From Haemaphysalis longicornis (taxonomy: Eukaryota; Arthropoda; Arachnida; Ixodida; Ixodidae), in contig CM023457.1 in assembly GCA_013339765.2 (NCBI GenBank), positions 46,023,974 through 46,087,973 on the forward strand: a stretch of DNA of 64,000 bases, in the 5' to 3' direction. The translations under genes were made by a program, and so were the position numbers. The notes under the pieces were generated by a model. The model searched no databases. It was not told where the DNA came from and saw only the letters and a list, made by a program, of their open reading frames with translations. Below, piece after piece: positions 38,563 to 50,914 of the stretch. How positions within the stretch are numbered: position 1 is the stretch's first letter; every line of letters starts with the position of its first letter.

Positions 38563-39558
38563 CAGTCAAATCTCGGTACAACGAACACCACATTAACGAA
38601 CTTTTCAGATTAACGAGCATTTAAGAAATCCCACGCCGACTGCTTATAGTTTTAATGTAAAATTATTTCACTACAACGTACTTCAGAATACGCGAACTTT
38701 TCAAAATAACGATCGTTTTATTTAGTTCCGTGCCATGTTAACAACACCTCACTACTACGAACTCATATTTTTAAGGCCGGAGATTCTTAGATGTCCGTTA
38801 AAAAATCGCGGCAACCGGGTCAGTGTGCTAGTAGGCGACACGGCAAAGCGCAGCGCAGAAGAGGACGTCCTGCAACTTGCTCCGCGGAATGTGGCAGCCG
38901 ATGCAAGAGGGAGAAAAAGTTGAGGAGAAGAGAAAAAATGAAGCATAGGTAGCCTTCTCCGTCCCGAAAGCCGCGGCCGCGCTATTCGCGCTCACCCCAA
39001 CTTTTTCTACGTTCCGCCGCTGCTCATGTGGCTTGCTGGATGTTCACGGACATCAGCGGAGCTGACAACAGAGGACATTGCCCAGACCGTGAGCGTTCAG
39101 GATGAAGAAGTGAAGATGGCAGCGAGGATGGCATGAATAACGATGCCCTTGAGGGTGCCGCAGCAGCACTCGAAGACTACGACGAGCACGCGACGACTGC
39201 GGATGTGGTGGACAGCATACAAAAACTCCGCACATGTCCGGGGAAAAACCGCACGGCCACTAATTCGCTCCCCAGGAATGTGTAAGAGTTTGAGTCCTTC
39301 GTGCTAGGAAGCTTGTGCTACTCGCGCTAGATGAAAATCGCCAACCACTTTAAATAAACGTGCATTGTTTCATGATCACTAGTGCATTTTTTTTTGTGAA
39401 GAATGACTCCAAGGATGCACTGCTGTACACTTAGGTCGTTTTAGGCATTGAAATACTATTTGTTTTCTTAAATTTTGCGATTTTCACTATAACGACCTTT
39501 CAGAATAACGAGCAATTTTCCACGGTCCCCTGAAGTTCGTTATATCGAGATTTCACTG
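38563..39558 (+). mobile_element. Tigger/pogo-like DNA transposon remnant
   Basis: The terminal inverted repeats are CAGTCAAATCTCGGTACAAC at 38563 and its near complement GTTATATCGAGATTTCACTG ending 39558, followed by TA. The interior encodes a broken C-terminal transposase piece: DALEGAAAALEDYDEHATTA, then VVDSIQKLRTC, FESFVLGSLCYSR and MKIANHFK before a stop. The ending K-I-x-x-(F/H)FK is typical of Tigger-type transposases. The element is 996 bp and lies in the intron between exons A and B. Confidence 0.75.
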
Positions 39559-40180
39559 TACTTGAAAACATCATTTATGTCATTAACTAGTGAAGAAGCG
39601 TTCGCTCCAACAAAGTTGTATGTAAATAGGCAGTTCCTTCAAACTGCAGTGATATTGTGTACCGCGGAATAATTAACCAAATTGGCCAATATGTAGTGCA
39701 CCTCAGTTTGCAAATCTATCATCGGGGAAATTTTTTGGTGAGCATCTTTTCGTAGCGCCAAAAATACATGCTTCTCATGGTTGCGCACACCTACGAGTTT
39801 CAGAGTAGTTTCAAATGCAAATGCTCTCAAACATTTTCCAAATTTATTTCTCATGTGCATCTATAATTGGGGAAAGCAAGAAGTTACGCAATGCATAGAC
39901 ACAGTTATGTCAATCTTCTCCAAGATGCCTGTAGGATTTTTTCGTTTTTTTTTTGCGCCTGACGTACGTGGGAGCAGCATTCATTGCCTTTGCGTAATGT
40001 TCCTAGAGTTTATTATTCTAAATGTTGCAACCAATGCTTAAAAAAATGTGCTGACTGAGTGCAACGTTTAAATTTTAATGGCCGTCCTCACTGTGGTACT
40101 GGCCGTTTACACGTAGACGACAACACCTCTTACTCAGTTTGCTTCCACTCATTCCCAATAAAATTAGCGTGGTCGCAATC

Positions 40181-40558
40181 GAGAGAGAGAGAGAGAGAGA
40201 ATAGTCTTTAATGATACTGGTGAGGTTAGCCTGGCCAAGGCGCCTAGCTTGCTAGCACCAGATGTATAAAAAAAAGAAGAAATCGATGAAGAGATGATGA
40301 TAATGACTGTGATGAAGATGACGCACTCATTAAGAGAGTCCTGTTTAAAGAGTCTGATCAAGTCCTGTGCTTCGCAGGAAAGACAGTAGAGCTTTTGTCG
40401 CTCGAGATGCTCGTTTAGAGTTCGTCCAAGGGCCTAGCACGTCACTGAGAGTTAGGCCTCTAGACAGCGGAAGACCCAAGGACACTAAAAGGGACGTTCT
40501 GGCGGCTGTATACCGCGTACACTCACATAGCACGTGGTTCACACAATGTGTACATTAG
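40181..40558 (-). mobile_element. I-like LINE, last part of ORF2 and 3' UTR
   Basis: The minus strand from 40542 reads HVLCECTRYTAARTSLLVSL, then RATKALLSFLRSTGLDQTL and a stop. It parallels the end of the LINE at 2111-3301 (HVLCDC...ATKAILCFLKATEL). The 3' end is a (CT)10 tract (40181-40200 on the other strand). Confidence 0.75.
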
Positions 40559-41239
40559 AATAAAATAACTTCAGTCCTTTCATAAGTGCCGGACGGAGAG
40601 AACTTGCTCAACCTATAGTTGCGGCTACATTATGCATTTTTCTACAGAGGGCATTTTGTTTTACAGTTCTCTAGTAATATGTTGCCTGGATACACGTGTA
40701 ACGCCAGAAAGTAGGGAGACATATCTTACGTATCGGACAGCCACTATCCAAATTAACCTCAGGGACGTCCCGCCAATTTTTGATGTTGTTTTCGGTATAG
40801 GATGCTGTCTCAATAAGTCAGCGTTCAAAATTTTCAGACGTCATAAGTTGTGGAATAACATAAACATTTTGGTGTGCACGTACAGTTTTTTTCGGGTAAA
40901 TAGGCTCATGAACGTGCTTGTTGCATACTTAATAACTTTCAAGTGCGGCGTCCCACGTGGTGTTATGAATCGGCTTAGAGGACAATCAAACAGAAAAATA
41001 ACTGGGGCAATTTTTGGTAGAGAAATTTCCGTAATCTAACACAACGAAATTTGCACATATCCTCTAAATGGTTTGTTTAACGTAACCACGTTAGCAGAAG
41101 GGCTTTATAATTACTGCGTTGGTCAGTTAGGTAGAAATGGTTGTGTTTTTTTATTACACTCTGAATTTTGCTTGTCCATGTTGATGTAGGAAAGCGATAT
41201 TTACACATTCGCTACCCCTATTCTCTGCCACTCACTCAG

Positions 41240-41346
41240 GAGAAGCAGAGCGAGTCCTGGGCATGACAAAGCCCACACTTATTTTCTGTGATGTGTCAAG
41301 TGCGGCTACCATTAGGCTGGCCAGCGACGGCATAACGTCTGTAAAG
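41240..41346 (+). CDS. Gene 2 exon B: N-terminal subdomain, continues exon A
   Basis: It is bounded by CACTCAG and GTACGT, phase 1 in and phase 0 out. Joined to exon A it gives FNK-REAERVLGMTKPTLIFCDVS and then SAATIRLASDGITSVK. This matches the segment after the substrate-entry helix in 4CL-like enzymes, usually written as (E)x-x-x-L-x-x-(S/T)KPx-x-(I/V)F. The intron before it contains a Tigger-like element and a LINE fragment. The exon is intact. Confidence 0.85.
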
Positions 41347-44300
41347 GTACGTAAAAAACCTCCTGTGCTCTTTGCTAGCTTGCCCTTATTCCAAAATGGT
41401 TTTGGAGTTTGGAGTAGACATAGGCATCTGTATATATATATAGCGCATCACAATTGGAAGTAAGGGCTTCTTGAATGAAGACAGAGACAAGGGTTTCAGT
41501 AAATAAAGCCAAGGAAAGCAAAGGGGCAAATGAGGTAACTCATTTATTATCCTTAAAACAGCTGTAGATTTTTGAAAGAAAGAAACAAGTGGAAGAAACC
41601 ATGCACGCCGGGTAGGATAAATCCAACCGATTTCTGTTTCTGTGCTCTTTCGGGCTGTTTCTGTGGTGTTAAGGAGTTGTTACAGAGACTATTCGCCCCG
41701 AGCGCGAACACAGTTGGCTCCTGGCGGCGGCGGCACGAACCGCTCCTAGTGTGGATGGCGCTCTCGCGTCGTCTGCTTTTTCACGTTGCGTGCGGCGCAA
41801 GACGCGTGCTGCACACGACAAAACAACCAATATGTGTACTCGTTTGGCAGTAAGCAATGACATAGTTACCTCTGCTTACGCATTTCCTCTAGAAACGCAA
41901 TAATCAGCGGCCGTTGCGGGTTAATGCGCTGGTTTAATTCCACGAAACATCTTCGCCCTGGTCACCGCTTGAGTATGAAACGTGTTATAAACATTGCTTC
42001 CACCAATGCACTTTTCTTATTGTTGAGTGCAGGCGTCTGCCGTTTCGGGAACGTCGAAGGGTGCTTTTTGAAGTTGGCGTGGTGATTATTTAAAGGATAA
42101 AAGTTTAGTACGCGAAACGGGTAAGCAGCGACAAGACCTATGCATACGCGTGCAAATTCCACACCCTTGTAAAATTACACTGCGTCCTTATAGAAAGAAG
42201 AAACAAACAAAAACACACTGCACACGACCCGTGCGCTTTCGCCCATACATTACCGGACCGTATTTCACACCCGCAAGCGCCTGTGTGATCGTGTCCTTCC
42301 CGTACCATTTCTAAAATATCATTTTTGGACAGTCGTTGTTTATACTGAGGAGGAGCAATAAACATTTATTCAACTGTATCGAGTTGCTAATTTTACGCAT
42401 TATTTAAAATACGTTTCTATGGATGCGCAAGAGTATTTAGGGGGATTTTTCGGTAAAATTAAACAGTTGTGAGTTTGCGTCTGTCATGTTGCATTTCATG
42501 TGTCATTTTCATATATATCATTTTCAAATCCGACATGAATCACCTTGTCCAGAAACGTGTCTCACTCAGCATAACCAAATGCCTAATATGGTCACGTATT
42601 AACCTCTTGAGGTGGACCTAAGTTTAAAGAAAGAGGAGAAAACGCGTAATATAATGCACGTTGTTGCCCACATGTGTGAGGGGGGTGTGCCGTGACTCGC
42701 TGTTTTTTTTTTTTTTTTCCCACAATGCTTGCTTTCAATACAATTTCGAAAAAAGCGAGCCACAATTCCTGGACAATCTCGGACCAATCAGTTTTGAAAA
42801 TACGTACTGCTTTTTCACCGCTACAGAACATGACGCCTAGTGTAGTTTCGATTGTAAGTAATAGTGATAACCATAGTTTGGCTTTTCGCGTTACATGCGT
42901 TCTCTTCACGCTGCTCTTGCAACGTTGGCAGACCCCCCCCCCCCCCCCTTCCCCCCAAAAAAAGAAAAAACGAAATGCGCAGACATCTTTTATCCTTGCA
43001 TTTTTAATCAATCCTCAAGAAATAAATGCCAAGACAAATGCGATGTTCAGTTTACAAAACAAAGTAGTTACCGGGAACCCGTTGCGCTGATTCGCAACGA
43101 GAAATAAAAAGGTAACGTTTTACTACATCTGCAACAGCGCAACTTTATTTGCCATCTTTAGGGTTCGTAAGCGACCTTATACGCAAGAATGCAAACACAT
43201 CTCGCTGTTGCAGGCACCTGTTAGATTTTAAAAGGAACGCAAATGGTCAACAGAGCAGCCGTAACAGAAAATGTGTGCTCACTGTGAGGTCCGCTTTGCA
43301 CACTGTAAACCTGCTTGTCACTTTGCGAAAACCCAGCTAAACATGAGGTGTTGATTGTACTGCGTTCGTTGACAATTCAATTCGCAAGTTCACTTGCGAC
43401 GAAAGCCGTAAATAAGTGATCCGAAACCGTTATTCATCAAACCTTCCTTCAGAGTCGTTAAAATTTTATTTAAAGGACCCGTTAGAGCGGTTACATTTAT
43501 ATCTCTGCGCTGATCAAAATTCAGTAATTTTATGTTGCCTTTTGAACACACAAAAAATATCGTCAGCTCTTAGAAAGAATTTCGGGGCAGTTAAGTATAC
43601 CATTTCAGGGCATCCCACAAATGCAAGAATGCGTCATGCTACCAGTGAAAGCGATTGAGATTGCCGTTGTAAACTGAATTTCAGAGATCGAGGCTTCCTG
43701 ATTTGTTTCTATTTATGCTTTTATTGAAGGCTCAAAGCCATAGTCTGGAAAGATCGAGCTTGCTACGAGCCACAGCGTACAAGTTCATTGCCACAATTAC
43801 GGCCATTCTGAGATTCCCGATGAGTCGTCACTTTTTTTTTTTTTGGCGGAGTAATGAAAACTGACTGCCGCTTCCATGCTATACATTGAACGTTGAGGAA
43901 CCGAACTACAGCATACCACTCTTGTTTGCACCTTCCGGGCGCACATACGGGGGGAAAAAGGCACGAAGCGCGCCCACAGTGTGCATTCTTACGGGCCGCT
44001 CAGCGGAGCATCCACACTAGCAGCGCGACGCTGTCGCCACCTACATGTCGAGCTCGCGGCGAATAGAGACTATAGAGGCGTTATGCGGTATCGTAGCCTG
44101 TCCATGGGCAATGAATAACCGTGCCTCGGCTACGATTCGTAGTCCCGTGGAAGATCGTAAGTCTCAACGTTGAGGACGCGTAATGTTAATCGTAGATATA
44201 GGGAAAGCAATATACACGCTCAGACATATATACAGATGACGGAGATAGCTAGCGGCACTAATTAGCTCCCAAAGGTTGCGGCTTTACATACCTACCAAAA

Positions 44301-44821
44301 GAAACGTTGCTCACGCTAACTCATATCACAAAAGAGAGCCTCGGCGCCAACGTAGGTTTTACACACTTGCTCCTAGCCCACTATAATAAGGACACAAGGC
44401 AATGTTTGCGACCCTAGCAATGCAGTTGTCATCTACCGGAATACCGATATACTAATTCAGAATACTAAAAAAGTGTGGCTAAATAAAAACCAGCGCTGCT
44501 ATTACTGTTCAGGTATAGGTTTATGTTACTATTATGGTCTAGAAAATATGGTCGTGTAAATACCTACAAGCCGATCAAATTTTTGTGCACCTCAGGTGTC
44601 GGTGATGTCAAGTATCGGTCATTGTGCCTCGTCTAATTTCTCTGAGGAATGTTTTCCCGTTAATTTGTGCAACTGGTGTCCCTGAATATGACAGCGCCAA
44701 GCATCGGGACCCTCCGCCCGTGTGTCTGCTCTATCAGCTTTTTTAGCGCCGCCATTCAAGCACCCAGGTGCCTTGCCTCACCCATGAAGCGGCACACCTA
44801 ATACATAAGTTTAGCATTGGC
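41347..44821. other. Gene 2 intron B-C, left part
   Basis: No ANL exon was found. Poly(T) (42702-42718) and poly(C) (42932-42948) tracts are present. The rest is anonymous. Confidence 0.4.
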
Positions 44822-45683
44822 TTAAAGGGACACTGAAGTGATATGTAAACATTGCGGGATTACTAGCGCAAATTGTAGTCCGGAGTCCCCAGGCCATGTT
44901 TCGACCACTCTAGGCGTGTTTACGCGATTTTATTTAGTAGAAAAACTAATTCGAAAATGCTGTCCTCCTCTCTTTACGCTCGCCCATTTTCTGTGGCGTT
45001 TTCGTGTGATGTCAGGAGGGGATGAGCTGGCAATTGGCTGCGCCACGGCTGCGCTACTGCACGGCTCCCCGGCCGACAGAGTCAGTCGGCCCAGCGTTTC
45101 GTCCGCCGGCCGCCGGCGGGTCGTCGCAATCAAGGAGGTTAAAAAAAATTGCTTGGTCGCAATTCGTTCGCTTAGTTGAAACGAAGCCAGGACACGTTTG
45201 TGAATGGAAGAATGTGCCTTTCTTTACTTGGTTTGTCTGTACACTGTATCTAGCTCCAAGTCAAGGTCGCTTCACACAAGCGCTGCACAAGCGCACATGC
45301 GACGCTTCGCTGACTGGTACGCCAGTAGGAAAACATAAGGCCTCTTGAAGGCGGGAGAAGAGTCAGCGAAGTCAATATAGGTACTAAGAAAATAAAATCA
45401 ACTGATATTTTTACCGTACAGCGTAAAACTAGGGCGCGGGAAGCACTTTTTTGCGCTGGGCGAACAAGCACAGCGGTCAGCAGCACGACCACGCATCTGC
45501 GAACGCTTTTCCGTCTACGAAATGCAATTGCTAGACGTGAGCTACTGTGGAAACTCGGGCGACGCTTACTGCACGATCGCAGTACAACAAATAGTCACCT
45601 AAGCTGCTTGAAATGCCAAAACAAAATGAAAGTGTAAACCGGTTGTACAATATATGCCCTATATTAGATAACCATTCGCGTTC

Positions 45684-47400
45684 TGCTCCGTGGCTCTGTC
45701 ATCAGCATACGCAAGAACTTTAACTTCACATGACGCTAACGAAAAACCACGTACTCTTTGACTGTTTTGTATGCTAACACAAAGAGGCTCGATGTACAGT
45801 GAAAACAGTAGCGGCGATAGAGGACAGCCCTGTCTAACAGACGATCTGATCTGAACTGGCTTCGAGAGGATGCGATTGACGACAAGCGTATGCTGATGAC
45901 ATTGCCTATTTTTGTGTTGACAAGCGTAGTGTTCACGAAGCCCTTGCATTGACTAAGGAGTTTTGTGACGTGTCTGGAGCGGTCATGAATATGGAGAAAA
46001 CTAAGGGGTTTTGGCTTGGCCTGTGGGGAACCAAACCTTCCAAATTTGCAGGTATTAATTGGGACAGCACACCGCTTGAGTACCTTGGCGTGCCTTTGCA
46101 CCAAATAAGGAACTCAGGACCACACTGGTCTTCAGCACTCACGCATGTCAAGCGTGCCTCGCAGGCATGGATGGGGCGAGAACTTTCTGTATTTGCCCGT
46201 GCGCAAGTCTGCAATGTCTTCTTGGTAGCAAAGCTTGTTTATGTGCTTCAGGTACTGCACTGTGCGCGGGCGAAAGTCCAGGCTCTACACAGAGTGTTTG
46301 CTACCTTCGTGTGGGGATCTGAATGGGAGCCAATGCGCAGAGATAATTTGTTTCTTCCTTTACGGTCTGGTGGTGTTGGGTTAATGCATTTGTTTGTGCA
46401 CCAACTTGTGTCTCGGTTTTTCTTCTACAAGTCGGCGGAGCATCCATTTTTACGTACTGTAATTCAAGAGCGCATAAGTTACCATTTGCCGTTTCTCCTT
46501 GTTTCTACGGGTGAGGTCAACCAAAAGCCGCCATGGGGTTTTCTAAAAGAAGTTGTAGATACTTTTCATTTCCTTACTGCGCGGTTTTCTCTGGAGTACC
46601 TGTTTAGTCTTTCAAGGAAGGCTATGACGAACACTTTAATTCATAATCTATTCCCCGTGCCTCTTTATCGCCAGCCATACTTGCGGGACCATACGATAAA
46701 TGTTTTAGACCGTTGTCAAGCGTTATGTGCGTTGCCGCCAAATGCTAAAACGTTTTTCTTTCTTTAAGCTTCATTCGCAACGCTCCAGTTAAACTAGGCT
46801 GCGAGACAAAGGAATTGTCGATCCCTTAGGTCAGACAATTGCCCGCTTGTGCAACCAACCAGAAAACTATTGACCACTGTTTTGTGCTGTGCCGTGACGC
46901 GGTGTTTTTCGGGGAAGTTTTGCAACGGACACACTAAAAAGGACATTGACATACACCCCATACACCATTCGCTTCTTGCCATTGAGGACGTTAATCGGGT
47001 GCCGTATGACTTTTTGTGCTCCTAGGTTTGTTTAGCTTGTGGAAGTGCCGCATGACTGATCGGCACTGCTGACCCCCTAGGCCGACCAAGGTCATTTTCG
47101 GGAACAGGCGGCGGTTGGTACGGAGCGTTTACGTCGCGCAGAGTGATCCACCAGAGTGGCTGCATCTTTGGATGCGTGCGTTTGCTGCCTGAGTTTTGAA
47201 TTGGTGCCGACCTTTGTTAGACTGACGGGCTTACCCTTTTCTGTCTGTTAGTGTTTATATTGTGTGTCAATTGTCTTGGCTGACTTCTCTCTAAAATTTC
47301 CATGTATTAAAAAAAAAATGCTCCGTGGCTCAGCGGTCTGGGGCGCTAGGTATGTCACCGGCGAGTCACGAGTTCGAATTCCCGCGGGTACCTGCTTTTT
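45684..47400 (+). mobile_element. tRNA-like SINE split by a LINE
   Basis: Joining 45684-45696 to 47332 onward gives a tRNA-like head with A box TGGCTCAGCGG and B box GAGTTCGAATTCC. The intact right copy of the junction lies at 47319-47331. The head ends GCGGGTACC and is followed by a T run (47396-47406). The acceptor stem does not pair, so this is not a functional tRNA. Confidence 0.6.
45697..47318 (+). mobile_element. Tx1/L1-like LINE insertion with inverted 5' part and poly(A)
   Basis: The target duplication TGCTCCGTGGCTC stands at 45684-45696 and 47319-47331, with a poly(A) run directly before the right copy. 45886-46767 on the + strand is open from YADDIAYFCVDKRSVHEAL, through FCDVSGAVMNMEKTKGFWLG and TPLEYLGVPLHQ, to NAKTFFFL. 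It covers the RT thumb and C-terminal part, 5' truncated. 45697-45885 is the part just upstream in the protein but on the minus strand: SSVRQGCPLSPLLFSLYIEP and VKVLAYADD. This is the twin-priming 5' inversion typical of L1-type insertion. Confidence 0.85.
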
Positions 47401-48280
47401 TTTTTGTAAGTTAACTTTTTTGTTTTCCGCCGATGTTTTCTATATTGAGTTCACCTTTTTTTGGGCCGCAACGTTCATGGCTACACGAACTGTTCACAAA
47501 ACGCGCGCAGGCTGGCACTGGCGCGCTAGCGAGTTCTCGTTGGCGTGCTGTTGCCATAAGCACCGACTGCTTGCAGGCAGTGGGCACAGGCCAGAATGAA
47601 CAGACCCTTGGCCTGGTGCGAACACGCTTTTTACGATACAGGCATGAGGGAGGCAATCTCCAAATATGGGGGAAAAGCGCATGACATTTGGGCGTCTGCG
47701 GGTACGCGGAGGGCGTTCATGCACTGCGTAGGTCTCGGCTAGTGAATGCTACGACTACAAGCCGTCCTGGGAGGCTTATCTTGTGCATTTTACAGCCGAC
47801 AACATGGCAGAAGCGCGGTACGATGATTACTGAGATATTGAGAATGCCCATCCAACAACGCCATTGGTTATGTTTTACAGAACCGAAACCGAAACCGAAA
47901 CTTGTGTGATTGCTAACCTTGGGCATCGTCCAATCACGGCGCCCCTCCTCCCAACGCCACAGCCTTAGTTGGTGCGGCCGCCGCAAACCGCGCATGGTAG
48001 TTTTTCTTCTTTCGCGCTTTGTAAAATAATTACCGATTTGTCAACCGGATAAACGATGAAAAGTGTGCTAATTTGAGCCAGTCTACGCAGTGCAGGCAAA
48101 AACGGGAGCTTGACAAATTCACTTCAGTGTCCCTTTAAAGGGTGCTTCGGTGCCTATATGAATTGGGCCCATAAGAATTAAGATGAGATATTTACAATGG
48201 GTGAAAATAGGCAATGCGGATTCATACCGAATAAATGTTTCTTTGATTCGTGAGGAATTCGCAACCACATATGCTTGCAG

Positions 48281-48479
48281 GCGCTGGTGACAACGGGTTA
48301 TTACGACGGCATGGTGATTTCGCCAAGGTCAAGGCAACACCCCGAAGCAAGTACAGACGACCAGCTTGTCCCAGCCCCCACGATGTTTTCACCGTCTTTA
48401 TGTCTAGTGGTACAACAGGTCTCCCAAAAGCGGCTCTTATAACCCATTACAATTTCATAGCTTCGCTCGTGTGTGGTGG
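48281..48479 (+). CDS. Gene 2 exon C: P-loop exon (SSGTTGLPK), contains a frameshift
   Basis: The exon follows ATGCTTGCAG and ends before GTGAGT. Entering in phase 0 from exon B it reads ALVTTGYYDGMV up to 48316. It then has to change frame to continue DFAKVKATPRSKYRRP and FTVFMSSGTTGLPKAALI, ending THYNFIASLVCGG. SSGTTGLPK is the A3 phosphate-binding loop that holds ATP. The incoming phase 0 and outgoing phase 2 require a length of 3n+2, but the exon is 199 bp, so one base (or 4 or 7) is missing. Without a shift the reading hits TAA at 48440-48442, before the domain is complete. The two overlapping frames meet at G48316. Confidence 0.85.
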
Positions 48480-50745
48480 GTGAGTAAAGGTCGGTTTGTT
48501 TCTATTTGAAAGAATTATTAAAGTTTGCAATACCCAACCGGTGATTCGTGCTGAGGGCAGAAAACTGCGGGGCGAAGAGTTCAAACTCCGTCGCTGTCAA
48601 ATTTCGATGCGCGACAAAAACTTTTGACAAAACGTATTCCCGACATTATTAGTTCTGAGTGAATAGACGAGTAGGCCCAGTTTTCATTTCTAATTCATTG
48701 GTTGCGCAGATTTACGAAACTCAGTGGCAAGCACTTAAAATCAGGGTAGTTCATGTGCCGTTGCTCCAGCGAAAGTTATTCGCACTTTGGATAGAGATGC
48801 AAATTTAATTTGATGCCTTGCACGTGACCATCCCCAAGAAAAGAAGTTTTAGCCGCACCGAAATTGAAAACCTGAAGTTCCCATAGTGAATGTTTCGCAG
48901 TGTTTGCGACAATGCTTCACACCTCACAAAATGTTAGCTGGATTTAGAGGTAATATATATACGTTGGATATGTATCCACAGTGGGCAATTCACTCTATTT
49001 CAGCATCCCGCTGGACATTTCAGAGGCATTTAATTATATTGGGAGCTCAATTTAACTGCATTTTTTTCAGCTTCCGATTAAGGTTATTTAAGCACCAACG
49101 TACTATAACAATAGTGTAAATAAATTACCATTGTTATCCCCTTGTCAAATAGATCCAAAATTATACTCGACAAGGCAGAGTAAGTAGCGCTGCCGAATGG
49201 CACTACGCCACTCAATAGTGACCCCGACAAATGCAGTTGAGTGTGCTTTTCTCCTCTCAACCCCGTGCACTGCAGCGCAGGACACCACAGCCACAGACAG
49301 GGTATGTCAGCTCAAGAGCAGTGAAGAGCACATATTTTTGTTTATTTGGTCTTCTTTCGGACGATATTACACGCCTGCTTAAAAAGCTAGTAGAATGTTG
49401 CATGGCTCGCGCGACAAGTATGTACGGCTGAGTTTTAGCAGAGTGGAGGCGAGGAACAGGAAGGAGCGGATGTCCTCCATGCTTACCAACGTCCTCTTTA
49501 GGACGACTAAAATCAGAATAATTGCCGCTCGTTAAGCGAATCGTAGGAGTAGAAGAAGCGCTAAATACCGAACAGGGCGACCACAGGCCCGCCGATCAGT
49601 ATTGAAAAGTGGTTGAGTGGAGCTGGTAGGATCGTCTATACCACGAAAAAAACAGGAACTCCTCGGCGCAGGGAACGAAGTAGTGTCATGCACTTAGGTC
49701 GTACAGAGGTACAAGCTACGAAAAGAAACATCTGTAAGGTAGGCTGACACAGCCAGCCGCAGAGGAGGTTGTCCGCGAAAAGCAGCACGTAGAAGATAGC
49801 GTAATCATTGCAGCGGTCTCTGGCATGGCTGGGTGAGGCGTAGCCGTAATGAAACCGATGGGAGCTAAAGACAAGTCAACATTCTTTGGCTTTCCATGCT
49901 AGACATTCCTGGCACGCATGGTGAAAGCGGGGGGAGGAGGGAGAGGGCAGCTGGCACTGGCGAGTCAAAGTAAAAACCCCGACTGTGGCCGTGTCTATTA
50001 GCGATATCTCCAGGAAAAAGAGCAGGCTGGGTGAGAAGACAGTGAAAGGTGTATAGATTTGCGAGCGGCGGCCCTGAACGGTTTCATTGGAATCTCCATT
50101 TTGTCAAAGGTGACCAAAGAGTGTTCGTGCATCCAGAGGTCAGTGCTGGTTCTGAACATCGAGACTCTGACGCGCATTCGGAAACAAGGGTTTCAAAAGA
50201 TCCAGGTGGAAACTGGCCGCATTTGATAGAAGCAAATATTTCAACGTTGTGGTATTCTTTTCAACGCTATAGTAGAAAAGAATGTACGTTCTGCTTAAAG
50301 GTGAGAGGAGAGAGCGGCTTTTAAAAGGCCTTGAAAGCTAACGAAAGCGAATTAACTGACAAATTGGAGGGCTTCTTGGCACCCCCTTTAATTTTTTTGT
50401 TGGAATGAACTGCATATTCAAGGTGTTATAACATGATCATATTGCCCTGGTTGAGAACGTATAAAGGAAGATAGCACAATCGAGGAGGAGGAATACATAC
50501 CACCCGCCCACCGTTCGCAACATTCCTGCTATAGCTTCTATAATTTTCTTTCTTTCATAGCTCACGTTTAAGCAGACAATAAATTCGCTGTGATGTAGAT
50601 TAATGTTACCCGTAATTTTTAGCCTTTTTCGACGAAAGTGTTTTCGGGCTTTCTTCATGTCTTTGTACTCGCAAAAGTATCGTGTTGCTCGCTCGCGATT
50701 GCAACTTCGAATTAACCAGTTCTGTTGCTAAACACTCATTTGCAG
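48480..50745. other. Gene 2 intron C-D, nothing recognised
   Basis: No repeat or exon was supported. Phase continuity of exons C and D argues against a missed exon here. Confidence 0.45.
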
Positions 50746-50914
50746 GTACAAAAACCCAGGAATAACAAAGGGTGGTGTGTGGCTCGTCTACTTGCCTGTT
50801 ATGCACGGCTCCCCATTTTGGGTTTGTTTTATGGCAATCACTCACTTTGTGGAGGCCGTAATTCTCGCACCTATAGACCTGCAATCAGTTCTACCGTTCA
50901 TACCAAAGTACAAG
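50746..50914 (+). CDS. Gene 2 exon D: central ANL domain
   Basis: It is bounded by ATTTGCAG and GTAAGA, phase 2 in and phase 0 out. It reads YKNPGITKGGVWLVYLPVMH, then GSPFWVCFMAITHFVEAVIL and PIDLQSVLPFIPKYK. This corresponds to the 'LP-x-x-H-x-x-(G/A)' stretch (A4 region) that lines the acid pocket, followed by the helix ending in the I-x-K-Y-K-V-T junction. The junction to exon C gives ...CG-GYKNPG, in frame. The exon is intact and has no ATG-led reading in its true frame. Confidence 0.88.

Larger units (their letters stand above)
44826..48134. mobile_element. TTAA-flanked DNA element with 16-bp perfect inverted termini, carrying nested insertions
   Basis: AGGGACACTGAAGTGA (44826-44841) and its exact complement TCACTTCAGTGTCCCT (48119-48134) are each flanked outside by TTAA (44822-44825 and 48135-48138). 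TTAA duplication is the hallmark of piggyBac-type elements. No transposase was recognised, so the original was probably a non-autonomous element. A tRNA-like sequence and a LINE account for part of its 3.3 kb. An alternative is that the two ends belong to separate copies. Confidence 0.7.

Noticed and set aside
45736..46214. Minus-strand readings across the LINE
   Set aside because: Those right of about 45890 are antisense to the LINE RT; only the 45697-45885 part is genuine, as the inverted segment.
49231..49431. Possible extra exon between exons C and D
   Set aside because: Exons C and D already join in phase with continuous family sequence, and the reading shows no ANL similarity.
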